Below are positions 54,299 through 62,955 of a DNA stretch of 64,000 nucleotides, piece after piece. The stretch comes from Blastococcus sp. TF02A-26 (GTDB taxonomy: Bacteria; Actinomycetota; Actinomycetes; Mycobacteriales; Geodermatophilaceae). The DNA is taken from assembly GCF_003319125.1 (NCBI RefSeq), contig NZ_QOHG01000020.1, positions 24,192 to 88,191 of the forward strand, read 5' to 3'. Every line of letters begins with the position of its first letter. Position 1 is the first letter of the stretch. The notes below the pieces were generated by a model. It did not search any database. It saw only the letters and a program-made list of their open reading frames with translations, and had not been told where the DNA came from. The translations under genes were made by a program, and so were the position numbers.

Positions 54299-57031
54299 TC
54301 AACCGACGCGTCCCACGAGGTGGACGTCAGCCGCCGTGGCGTGGGACACGTCGCCGCCCGGCGAACCCAGGACGCCGGGGTCGAAGCCGTCGACCAGGGC
54401 GACCAGCACGTCCGCGGGCACGGGCCGGCCGACCAGCCAGCCCTGGAGGAAGCCGCACCCGAGCGCGCGGAGGGCGGCCACCTGCGCCGTGGTCTCCACG
54501 CCCTCCGCGACCACGTCCATCCCGAGGGTGCGGCCGAGGTCCACGACGGTGGCGACCAGCGCCGCCGTGCGGGGGTCGGTGTCGATGCCGGTCACGAAGC
54601 CGCGGTCCATCTTGAGGATGTCGACCGGGAGGCCGGCGAGCTGGGTGAGGGACGAGGCGCCGCGGCCGAAGTCGTCCAGGGCGATGACGCAGCCGAGGTC
54701 GGAGAGGCGGCCGAGGGTGGTGCGCAGCAGCTCGGCGTCGTCGGTGAAGACCGACTCGGTCAGCTCGATCATCAGCCGGTCGGCCGGCAGGCCCGAGCGC
54801 TCCAGCGCCTCGGCGACGTCCTCGACCAGGCATCGCGCCTGCACGTGCAGGGCCGAGACGTTGACCGCCACGCGCAGGTCGCGGCCGTCGGCGACCAGCC
54901 GGGCGTGCTGCGCGGTCGCGGTGCGGATGACCCACCGCTGCAGCGGGACGATGAGGCCCTCCTGCTCGGCGACGGCGATGAACTCCTCCGGCGAGACCGG
55001 CCCCAACTCGGGGTGGTCCCAGCGGACGAGCGCCTCGAGGCCGAGCACGCGACCCTGCTCCACGCCGGCGACCGGCTGGTAGGCGACCCACAGCTCCTCC
55101 CGCTCGAGGGCCAGGGGCAGGTCGCGGGACAGCCGGCTGCGCCGGCCGGTCTCCTCGACGATGGCCTGACCGGAGGCGCGCACGCCGTTCTTGCCGTGCG
55201 CCTTGGCGGTGCGCAGGGCCAGGTCGGCCTGGCGCATGGTCGCCGAGGCGTCCCCGTGCCGGCCGATCTCGGCCACGCCGATGCTGGTGGAGACGTGCAG
55301 CGGCGGTCCCGAGGCCTCTCCGGAGTCCGGTCCGGCCGGCGCGGTCGGGAACCGGTGGGTGCGGTCCAGCAGCGCGACGAGGCGCTCGGCCAGGGCGATC
55401 GCCTCGTCCGGCCCCGAGTCGACGACGATGGCGAACTCGTCGCCCCCCAGGCGGGCGACCAGGTCGCGGTCCCGGGCCGCGCCGGACAGGTGGCCGGCGA
55501 CCTCGCGCAGCAGCCGGTCCCCCGCGTCGTGCCCCGCCACGTCGTTGACGGCCTTGAAGCCGTCGAGGTCCAGCAGCAGCAGGCACGACCGCCGGCCGGC
55601 GTCGGCACGCGCGATCGCCGTGTCGAGGGCGGCCATGAGCCGGGCGCGATTGGGCAGGCCGGTGAGGAAGTCGGTGTAGGCCATCCGCTCGAGCTCGCGC
55701 TGGGTGGCGCTGCGCTCGGTGACGTCGCGCAGGTGCAGCACGAGACCGAGCGACCCCTCGCCGTCGGGCGCGGCGCCGAGGATCTCGATGTCGTGCCAGG
55801 CGCCGGCCCGGCTGCCCAGGCGCACCGTGACCGGCAGCTCGACGGGCGCCCCGGCGCGGACGGCCGCCACGACCTGGGCCAGCGTCGCGCGGTGCTGGAC
55901 GTGCAGCAGTGCCACGAGCGGGCGCCCCGTCAGCTCGACGTCGTCCCAGCCGAGCTGCTCGGCCACCGGTCCGGACGCCCAGGAGACCCGGTCGCCCTCG
56001 TCCAGCACCACGGTGACGGCGTCGCCGCTGTGGACGAGCGCGCGGAAGCGTCGCTCGGCGCGCTGCAGCCGCCGGGTGAGCCGGTGGGCGTCCAGGGCCC
56101 ACAGCAGCGTGCGCACGGACATGAGGCCCACGACGAGGAGCCCGCCGGCGGCCTGGGCCGTGGTCAGGGACAGCCCGAGGGCGGAGCCACCGGTCAGGAC
56201 GGCGAGCAGGAGGGCCGCCGCGGCCAGCGCCGCCAGTCCGCCCCGCAGTGGCAACGTCCGGTGCGCCGGCGGTACCGCGGGCTCGCCCGGGTCGGTGGCG
56301 GCGCCGCGGGCGGCGGCGGCCAGGGTGGCGAGCCAGGCCAGGTCGGCGAGCAGGAGCGGGAGGGCGGAGTCGGCGTCGCGTCCCACCGCACCGCTGACGG
56401 CGACGACCGCCATGCCCAGGAACGTGACGAGCAGCCAGGTCGCCGCCGACCGCCGCTCCTCGGCGACGGCGGTCACGGGGACGAGCCCGACGCCGCACAG
56501 GGCGACGGCGACCAGCGGGTAGGCGGTGGCGAGCAGTTCCTCGGTGGCGGCGCCTCCGGTGGGCAGGAGGTCGCCGAGGACGATGTGCCCGAGCACCGCG
56601 ACGGAGGCGGTGACGATGAGCCCGTCGAGGAGTGCGCGGGAGCCGATCCGGCGGCCGGCGCGCGTCGGCATCAGCCACACCGCCCCCGCGATCGCGACCG
56701 GGGCCGCCGCCAGCATCGCCAGGTCCTCGAGGCCGCCGGTGGTGCGGTCGGCCATGACGCCCCGGACCCCGGCGATGAGCTGGCCGGTCGCCAGCAGGAG
56801 GCCGGCCAGGGCCAGGGCACGCCACGGCCGCCCGGAGCGGCCGGGGAGGTCGGCGGTGAGCGAGGCGACCAGCACGACCGCGGCGAGCGATCCGACGGCC
56901 AGGCAGGCGGGCACCACCCAGCCCTCGAGCGCGGAGCCCGCGAGCTCGGCTCCGACGCAGACGGCGCCGAGCAGGACGAGCAGGACGCCGAAGGCGACGA
57001 CGGACCGCGGGTGCGGGCGGGACCGGGTCAC
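54299..57031 (-). CDS. Membrane GGDEF-EAL protein with PAS domain
   Basis: A 910-residue protein. About eight to ten hydrophobic helices (residues 10-300), a PAS domain (about 325-445), a diguanylate cyclase domain with intact LVARLGGDEFAIVV and a phosphodiesterase domain with EALVRW, NVSALH, IELTESVF, ALDDFGRGASSL, DILKMDR and AEGVET. All EAL metal-binding motifs are present, so both c-di-GMP synthesis and breakdown are possible. The GTG overlaps the stop of the second, similar gene (GTGA). The two probably arose by duplication. Confidence 0.92.
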   Translation of the reverse strand: MTRSRPHPRSVVAFGVLLVLLGAVCVGAELAGSALEGWVVPACLAVGSLAAVVLVASLTADLPGRSGRPWRALALAGLLLATGQLIAGVRGVMADRTTGGLEDLAMLAAAPVAIAGAVWLMPTRAGRRIGSRALLDGLIVTASVAVLGHIVLGDLLPTGGAATEELLATAYPLVAVALCGVGLVPVTAVAEERRSAATWLLVTFLGMAVVAVSGAVGRDADSALPLLLADLAWLATLAAAARGAATDPGEPAVPPAHRTLPLRGGLAALAAAALLLAVLTGGSALGLSLTTAQAAGGLLVVGLMSVRTLLWALDAHRLTRRLQRAERRFRALVHSGDAVTVVLDEGDRVSWASGPVAEQLGWDDVELTGRPLVALLHVQHRATLAQVVAAVRAGAPVELPVTVRLGSRAGAWHDIEILGAAPDGEGSLGLVLHLRDVTERSATQRELERMAYTDFLTGLPNRARLMAALDTAIARADAGRRSCLLLLDLDGFKAVNDVAGHDAGDRLLREVAGHLSGAARDRDLVARLGGDEFAIVVDSGPDEAIALAERLVALLDRTHRFPTAPAGPDSGEASGPPLHVSTSIGVAEIGRHGDASATMRQADLALRTAKAHGKNGVRASGQAIVEETGRRSRLSRDLPLALEREELWVAYQPVAGVEQGRVLGLEALVRWDHPELGPVSPEEFIAVAEQEGLIVPLQRWVIRTATAQHARLVADGRDLRVAVNVSALHVQARCLVEDVAEALERSGLPADRLMIELTESVFTDDAELLRTTLGRLSDLGCVIALDDFGRGASSLTQLAGLPVDILKMDRGFVTGIDTDPRTAALVATVVDLGRTLGMDVVAEGVETTAQVAALRALGCGFLQGWLVGRPVPADVLVALVDGFDPGVLGSPGGDVSHATAADVHLVGRVG

Positions 57032-59673
57032 CGCGAGCCGACCAGGCCCGGCCAGAGGGCGCCGGCGCCGGTCTCCAGCAGCTCGGTGAGCTCGGACAGC
57101 CGCAGCGGCCGGGAGAGCAGGAACCCCTGGGCGTAGCCGCACCCGAGGCCGCGCAGCACCCCCAGCTGGGCCGGGGTCTCGACGCCCTCGGCGACGACGT
57201 CCAGGCCGAGGGACCGGCCGATCGCGATGACCGACTCGCACAGCGCGCGGCTGCGCGGGTGCCGGTCGACCCGTGCCACGAAGTCGCGGTCCAGCTTGAG
57301 CACGTCGATGGGCAGGGCGTTGAGGTGGGTGAGCGACGACTGGCCGATGCCGAAGTCGTCCAGGGCGACGTGCACGCCCATGAGTCGCAGCGCCTCGACG
57401 TCGACGGCGATGTCGTCGGTGTCGGCCATCAGGGTCGCCTCGGTGATCTCGAGGATGAGCCGCTCGGGCGGGAGCCCGGTGGCCTGCAGCACCGCGGCGA
57501 CGTCGCCGACGAGGGTGCGGGCGGCCACGTGCGAGGCGGAGATGTTGACGCCCAGCCGGAGGGGGGCGTGGACCACCGGCAGGGTCACCGCGGCGCGCGC
57601 GGCCTCCTCCAGCGCCCAGCGCTGGAGCTCGCCGATGACCCCGGCGCGCTCGGCGATCGGCACGAACTCGGTCGGCGGGACCTCGCCCAGCTCCGGGTGC
57701 CGCCAGCGCAGCAGCGCCTCCACCCCGACGATCCGCTGTTCCTCGAGGGAGACCACGGGCTGGAAGACGACGCCGATCTCGCCGCGGGAGCGGGCGCCCG
57801 GCAGGTCCTCCCGCAGGCGCGCCCGCCGCTCGGCGGCCGAGCCCAGCGCCGGCTCGAACCGGCGCGCGGTGCCGCGACCGCTGCGGCGCGCGGCGCGGAC
57901 GGCGATCTCGGCACGGGTCCACACCTCGCCGAGCGCCAGACCGGCCTCCAGCGGGACCAGGCCGATGTCGGCGGTGAGGTCGTAGACGCCCGCGGCGGTC
58001 GTGATCGGCTGCTCGACCGCCGACAGGCAGCGGTCGGCGAGCAGGTCGCCGGCGCGGGGGGCGCCCAGGGCGAGGACGGCGAACGCGTCGCCGCCCAGCC
58101 GCGCCACCGGCTCGTCGCCGCGGACGGTGACCCGCAGCCGGCGGGCGAGCTCGGCCAGGACCTGGGAGGCGAGGTCGCGGCCGGCGTCCTCGCGGACCTC
58201 GGTCAGCCCGTCCACCTCGATCAGCAGCAGGGTCGCGGGCTGCACGCCCTCGCTCCCGGCGACGACGAGGCGCTGCTCGATCAGCCGGTCGCAGCCGGTG
58301 CGGTTGGGCAGGCCGGTGAGGGGGTCGGTGAAGGCGACGTCCTCGAGCTCCTGCTCCCGCTCGTGGCGCGCGGTGATGTCGCGGCAGTGCAGGACGATCC
58401 CGCGGACCTCGGCGTCGGACCGCAGGTCGGCGACGCCCGCCTCGACCTGCCGCCAGGTGCCGTCGACGTGCGCCAGCCGGAGCTCGAGCAGCTCCGGGGC
58501 CGGCTCCCCCGGCTCGGTGGGGTGCAGGGCGCGGGCCACCCGCAGGGCGTCACCGGGGTGGGTCACGGTGAGCAGGTCGCGGCCGGTGAGGGCGGTGCCG
58601 GCGCCCAGCAGCCGCTCGACGCTGGGAGAGGCCCAGGTGACGCGCAGGTCGCCGTCGAGGATGACCACGGCGTCGCCGCCGGAGGCGACGAGCGAGCGGA
58701 ACCACGCCTCGCTGCGCAGGATGCGGGTGCTGCGCCGGGCCTCGTCCAGCGCCGTCACCCAGCGGTGCACGGCGGCGAGGGCGACGCAGCAGGCCGCCCC
58801 GGCCACCGTGACGGTGGAGGGCACCAGGCCGAGCAGGTAGGTCACGCACACCGCGAGGACGGCGACGAGCATCGCCAGGTGCGGGAGCACGGACCCGAGC
58901 CGGACCGATCGGCCGGTGCGCGGAGCGGGACGGGAGCCGTCCCGGCCCGGGCCGGGGTCCATGGTGGCGGCCAGCGCGAGCGACCCGAGCCCGGCGACGA
59001 CCAGGAGGCGGCTCGCTCCCAGGGCGCCGTCGAGGTGGTGCAGCGCGGCCGAGGTGCCGAGGCCGCGGCCGGCGGTGAGCAGCACGGCCGCGCCGAGCAG
59101 GACCAGCGCCATCGGCTGCCGGTGGCTCTCCACGGCGGCGAGCAGGACGAGCGCCGCCACGAGCAGCGCCGAGGTCGTCAGGACGGCGGCGACCAGCACC
59201 AGCCGGCCCGTCGCCGGGGTGGCCGCCCAGGTGGCCTGGGGTCCGAAGACGAGCAGCTGCATGCCGGTGACGCAGGCGGCACCGAACAGCGTGGTCTCGA
59301 CGACGGCCCGGGCACCCGAGCGCAGCCGCTCCCGGGGGACCAGCGTCAGCAGCGAGGCGACGGCGAGGGCGTAGCCGGGCACGGTGGGGGCCCAGCGCAG
59401 CAGGACGGCGTCGAGCCGGTCGGCCGGCTGGAGCACCAGGTACGCGCCGAAGCCGACGACCGGGCACAGTGTCGCCGCCGCCAGGAGGCGCCAGCCCCGC
59501 GCGCCCCGCTGGTGGTGCCACGCGGCGCGGGCGATCCAGGCGGCGGCACCGACGCCGGCCACCGCCACGGCGCCGTCACCGAGCCGTCCGAGGCCGGGCA
59601 CGACAGCGGCGACGGCACAGGCCGCGAGCACCGCGCAGGTGCCCGCGAGCAGGGCCCACCTCTGCCTGTCCAC
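57028..59673 (-). CDS. Membrane GGDEF-EAL protein with degenerate GGDAF site
   Basis: An 881-residue paralogue of the downstream protein with the same order: membrane helices (about residues 5-290), PAS (about 315-430), GGDEF, EAL. The cyclase signature reads GGDAF, so the catalytic or metal-binding Glu is lost and the domain is probably inactive or regulatory. The EAL domain keeps EALLRW, NISASH, LEITEATL, ALDDFGIGQSS, VLKLDRDF and AEGVET and should cleave c-di-GMP. The start is GTG 59673. It is first in the two-gene operon. Confidence 0.92.
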   Translation of the reverse strand: MDRQRWALLAGTCAVLAACAVAAVVPGLGRLGDGAVAVAGVGAAAWIARAAWHHQRGARGWRLLAAATLCPVVGFGAYLVLQPADRLDAVLLRWAPTVPGYALAVASLLTLVPRERLRSGARAVVETTLFGAACVTGMQLLVFGPQATWAATPATGRLVLVAAVLTTSALLVAALVLLAAVESHRQPMALVLLGAAVLLTAGRGLGTSAALHHLDGALGASRLLVVAGLGSLALAATMDPGPGRDGSRPAPRTGRSVRLGSVLPHLAMLVAVLAVCVTYLLGLVPSTVTVAGAACCVALAAVHRWVTALDEARRSTRILRSEAWFRSLVASGGDAVVILDGDLRVTWASPSVERLLGAGTALTGRDLLTVTHPGDALRVARALHPTEPGEPAPELLELRLAHVDGTWRQVEAGVADLRSDAEVRGIVLHCRDITARHEREQELEDVAFTDPLTGLPNRTGCDRLIEQRLVVAGSEGVQPATLLLIEVDGLTEVREDAGRDLASQVLAELARRLRVTVRGDEPVARLGGDAFAVLALGAPRAGDLLADRCLSAVEQPITTAAGVYDLTADIGLVPLEAGLALGEVWTRAEIAVRAARRSGRGTARRFEPALGSAAERRARLREDLPGARSRGEIGVVFQPVVSLEEQRIVGVEALLRWRHPELGEVPPTEFVPIAERAGVIGELQRWALEEAARAAVTLPVVHAPLRLGVNISASHVAARTLVGDVAAVLQATGLPPERLILEITEATLMADTDDIAVDVEALRLMGVHVALDDFGIGQSSLTHLNALPIDVLKLDRDFVARVDRHPRSRALCESVIAIGRSLGLDVVAEGVETPAQLGVLRGLGCGYAQGFLLSRPLRLSELTELLETGAGALWPGLVGSR

Positions 59674-59745
59674 ATCGCAGACCTCGGCACCGGCGCACGC
59701 GTGCTCCAGCCCTGGAGGAGCCGTCTCACCCCTATGGGTCTGTCC

Positions 59746-59804
59746 GGCCCTCTCGCAGGGGCCCGCCGCGAGCCTGCGGGCGGTGGGGGGCGAGGGGGTC
59801 CTTC
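59746..59804 (-). repeat. 60-bp intergenic repeat, copy B
   Basis: Matches 12059-12118 over its whole length with one gap, and ends one base from the ilvD stop. It has the same orientation relative to the upstream minus-strand gene as copy A. Confidence 0.75.
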
Positions 59805-59805
59805 G

Positions 59806-61512
59806 TCAGCCGCAGATGGCGCCGTTCGCCGCGGAGCCGACGAGCTTGGCGTACTTGCCGAGCACGCCGGTGGTGTACCGCGCCGGCAGCGGCTCCCAGC
59901 CCTCCTTGCGGCGGGCCAGCTCGTCGTCGTCCACCAGCAGGTCCAGCGTGCGGGTGGTGAGGTCGAGCCGGATCCGGTCGCCGTCGCGCACGAAGGCGAT
60001 CGGGCCGCCGTCGGCGGCCTCGGGGGCGACGTGGCCGACGCACAGCCCGGTGGTGCCGCCGGAGAACCGGCCGTCGGTGAGCAGCAGGACGTCCTTGCCC
60101 AGGCCCGCGCCCTTGATGGCGCCGGTGACGGCGAGCATCTCCCGCATGCCCGGGCCCCCGCGGGGGCCCTCGTAGCGGATGACGACGACGTCGTTCGGCT
60201 TGAGCGTGCCGTCGGTGACGGCGTCCATCGCGCCCTGCTCGCCGTCGAAGACGCGGGCGGTGCCCTCGAAGACCTCGGCGTCGAAACCGGCGGACTTCAC
60301 GACCGCGCCCTCGGGCGACAGCGAGCCGCGCAGGATGGTCAGGCCACCGGTCTTGTGGATCGGGTTGTCCATGGCGTGGACGATCGTGCCGTCGAGGTCC
60401 GGCGGGGCGATGTCGGCGAGGTTCTCGGCCATCGTCCTGCCGGTCACGGTGAGGGCGTCGCCGTGCAGCAGGCCGGCGTCCAGCAGCGCCCGCAGGACGA
60501 CGGGCACGCCGCCCACGCGGTCGATGTCGGTCATCACGAACCGGCCGAAGGGCTTCACGTCGGCCAGGTGCGGCGTCCGGTCGCCGATCCGGTTGAAGTC
60601 GTCGAGCGTGAGGTCGACCTGCGCCTCGTGGGCGATCGCCAGCAGGTGCAGGACGGCGTTGGTCGAGCCGCCCAGGGCCATGACGACGGTGATCGCGTTC
60701 TCGAAGGCCTGCTTGGTCATGATCTGGCGGGCGGTGATGCCCTTGCGCAGCAGGTTGACCACGGCCTCGCCCGACGCGACGGCGAAGGCGTCGCGGCGGC
60801 TGTCCGGGGCCGGCGGGGCGGCGCTGCCCGGCAGGGCCATGCCGAGCGCCTCGGCCACGCTGGCCATCGTGTTGGCGGTGTACATGCCGCCGCAGGAGCC
60901 CATGCCGGGGCAGGCGGCCTTCTCGACGGCGGCCAGCTCGTCCTCGCTGATGAGCCCGCGGGCGCAGGCGCCGACGGCCTCGAAGACGTCGATGATCGTG
61001 AGGTCGTCGCGGTCGCCCAGCTTCCCCGGCAGCGTGGAGCCGGAGTAGAGGAAGACGCTGGCCAGGTCCAGCCGGGCGGCGGCCATGAGCATGCCCGGGA
61101 GCGACTTGTCGCAGCCGGCGAGCAGCACCGAGCCGTCGAGCCGCTCGGCGAACATGACGGTCTCGACCGAGTCCGCGATGACCTCGCGGCTGACCAGCGA
61201 GGCGCGCATGCCCTCGTGGCCCATGGAGATGCCGTCGGAGACCGAGATCGTGCCGAACTCCAGCGGGAAGCCGCCGGCGGCGTGCACGCCCTCCTTCGCC
61301 CGCTTCGCCAGCCGGTCCAGCGAGAGGTTGCAGGGGGTGATCTCGTTCCAGGACGAGGCCACGCCGATCTGCGGCTTCTCCCAGTCGTCGTCGCCCATGC
61401 CGACCGCGCGCAGCATGGCCCGGGCCGGGGCCTTGGTGATGCCGTCGGTCACCTCGCGGCTGCGGGGCTTGACGTCTGCGGTGGCTGCGCGGGGTTCTTC
61501 GACCGTGGTCAC
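59806..61512 (-). CDS. ilvD: Dihydroxy-acid dehydratase
   Basis: A 568-residue iron-sulfur enzyme of Val, Leu and Ile synthesis. Iron-sulfur and metal motifs include [27 protein letters not shown] and [10 protein letters not shown]; the C-terminal [19 protein letters not shown] is diagnostic. The start is GTG 61512 with an in-frame leader of about 15 polar residues. It is divergent from an XRE regulator. Repeat copy B follows the stop and may end transcription. Confidence 0.97.
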   Translation of the reverse strand: MTTVEEPRAATADVKPRSREVTDGITKAPARAMLRAVGMGDDDWEKPQIGVASSWNEITPCNLSLDRLAKRAKEGVHAAGGFPLEFGTISVSDGISMGHEGMRASLVSREVIADSVETVMFAERLDGSVLLAGCDKSLPGMLMAAARLDLASVFLYSGSTLPGKLGDRDDLTIIDVFEAVGACARGLISEDELAAVEKAACPGMGSCGGMYTANTMASVAEALGMALPGSAAPPAPDSRRDAFAVASGEAVVNLLRKGITARQIMTKQAFENAITVVMALGGSTNAVLHLLAIAHEAQVDLTLDDFNRIGDRTPHLADVKPFGRFVMTDIDRVGGVPVVLRALLDAGLLHGDALTVTGRTMAENLADIAPPDLDGTIVHAMDNPIHKTGGLTILRGSLSPEGAVVKSAGFDAEVFEGTARVFDGEQGAMDAVTDGTLKPNDVVVIRYEGPRGGPGMREMLAVTGAIKGAGLGKDVLLLTDGRFSGGTTGLCVGHVAPEAADGGPIAFVRDGDRIRLDLTTRTLDLLVDDDELARRKEGWEPLPARYTTGVLGKYAKLVGSAANGAICG

Positions 61513-61555
61513 GGCCTGAGGGTAGGCGTGCGCGCGGCCCGCGCCGAGTCAGCAG

Positions 61556-61573
61556 TGATACTGGTACTGATAC
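61556..61573. promoter_or_regulatory. Three tandem hexamers between ilvD and the XRE gene
   Basis: TGATAC-TGGTAC-TGATAC, an AT-rich island 29-46 bases before the XRE GTG. It overlaps the likely promoter and could be a self-regulatory operator. Confidence 0.4.
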
Positions 61574-61601
61574 CACCACCGAACGCCCTCGGGAGGACCG
61601 C

Positions 61602-62423
61602 GTGACGAGCCCCGCCCGGCGCGAGCTCGGGGAGTTCCTGCGCTCGCGCCGGCAGCAGGTCGACCCGCGCACCGCGGGCCTGCCGCTGGTCGGTCCGCGC
61701 CGCACCCCGGGCCTGCGGCGCGAGGAGGTCGCGATGCTCTCCGGCGTCAGCCACACCTGGTACACGTGGCTGGAGCAGGGACGCGACATCCGGCCCTCGC
61801 GCCAGGTGGTCGACGCGCTGGCGCGGACGCTGCGGCTGTCGGCCGCCGAGCACGAGTACGTGCTGCGCCTGACCGGGCACGGCACCCCGCCGCCGTCCGC
61901 GGTCCCCGACGGGCTGCCGGCACACCTGCAGCGCCTGCTCGACGCGCTGGACCCCTCCCCCGCGTACGCGATCACCGCGAGCTGGTCGATCGTCGGCTGG
62001 AACCGCGCCTACGCGGGCTTCTACCCGGGCGTGGCCGCCGCGGCGCCCGGCGACCGCAACCTGCTCTGGCTGGTGTTCACCGACCCGGCGGTCCGCGCGC
62101 TGCTCGGGGACTGGGAGAGCGACAGCCGGCGCTTCCTCACCCAGTTCCGCGCCGAGGCCGGCGACCGGCTCGGCGATCCCGAGGTGCTCGCCCTGGTCGC
62201 CCGGCTGGAGGCCGCCAGCGAGCACTTCCGCACCGGCTGGGCCAGCCGCGACGTCGACCGGTTCAGCTCCGCCGAACGGCGCTTCGAGCACCCGTCGGTG
62301 GGCAGCCTCCTGCTGGAGCACCACCAGCTCACCCCTGCCGACGCACCCGGCGTGCAGCTGGTCGTCTACACCGCTGCCCCCGGCAGCGAGAGCGAGCAGC
62401 GACTGACCCGGCTCCCCGGCTGA
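61602..62423 (+). CDS. XRE-family regulator with MmyB-like ligand domain
   Basis: A 273-residue regulator. Residues 8-85 form an XRE helix-turn-helix beginning GEFLRSRRQQVDP and RRTPGLRREEVAMLSGVSHTWYTWLEQGR. Residues 105-265 form the MmyB-type PAS-like fatty-acid-binding domain (SWSIVGWNRAYAGFYPG, GSLLLEHHQLTP). Relatives are actinobacterial regulators often adjacent to the oxidoreductase they control; here the divergent neighbour is ilvD. The GTG at 61602 has GGGAGGA upstream. Confidence 0.92.
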   Translation: MTSPARRELGEFLRSRRQQVDPRTAGLPLVGPRRTPGLRREEVAMLSGVSHTWYTWLEQGRDIRPSRQVVDALARTLRLSAAEHEYVLRLTGHGTPPPSAVPDGLPAHLQRLLDALDPSPAYAITASWSIVGWNRAYAGFYPGVAAAAPGDRNLLWLVFTDPAVRALLGDWESDSRRFLTQFRAEAGDRLGDPEVLALVARLEAASEHFRTGWASRDVDRFSSAERRFEHPSVGSLLLEHHQLTPADAPGVQLVVYTAAPGSESEQRLTRLPG

Positions 62424-62446
62424 CGGGTCTGGGATCATCGGCAGAC

Positions 62447-62827
62447 GTGGCCGCCCCTGCCCGCATGCGCATGAGCCGTACCGCGCTGCTGCCCGTGCTC
62501 GTGCTGTTCGTCTGCGCCGTCCCGCTCGCCGCCGCGGCGTGGTGGGGCGTGTTCGTCCTGCTGATCCCCGTGCTCGCCGCCGCTTGGGTGCTGCGCGTCG
62601 GCGTGGACGTCGGCGAGGACGCCCTGACCGTCCGCTCGGTGGTCCGCGCGCGCCGCGTGCGCTGGACGGAGCTGGCCGGCATCCGCGTCGGCGACCGCGG
62701 GGCGCTGTTCCTGGTCACGACCGCCGGCACCGAGCTGCGCCTACCGGTGCTGCGCGCCCGCGACCTGCCCTGGCTGGCCTCGCTGTCCGGGGGCCACATC
62801 GACGTCCCGGCGCCACCCCGCTCCTGA
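62447..62827 (+). CDS. Small membrane PH-domain protein
   Basis: A 126-residue protein with two hydrophobic helices (about residues 10-28 and 33-47) followed by a small bacterial PH-like beta domain (VDVGEDALTVRSVVRARRVRWTEL). This is the DUF2581/bPH6 layout of actinobacteria. The function is unknown. The start is GTG 62447, 23 bases after the XRE gene, so both may be co-transcribed; a later ATG at about 62465 is possible. Confidence 0.8.
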   Translation: MAAPARMRMSRTALLPVLVLFVCAVPLAAAAWWGVFVLLIPVLAAAWVLRVGVDVGEDALTVRSVVRARRVRWTELAGIRVGDRGALFLVTTAGTELRLPVLRARDLPWLASLSGGHIDVPAPPRS

Positions 62828-62955
62828 CCGCGCCGCCCCGAGCCGCGACCGACGGCCCCGAGCCCGACCGACCTGCGCCGCCCTGACCGACCCACCCACT
62901 CCCTCGCGCCGCTCCGACGACCGGGAGTGCTCGCGGCCCCACCGCGGCTCACCGG

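Noticed and set aside
57259..61605. Open frame of 1448 codons on the plus strand across the EAL gene and ilvD
   Set aside because: It crosses two certain genes and two intergenic regions and has low-complexity Gly/Arg/Gln composition; a shadow frame.
62828..62955. Terminator between the PH-domain gene and the HNH gene
   Set aside because: Only a 7-bp CACTCCC/GGGAGTG pair with a long loop; too weak to call.
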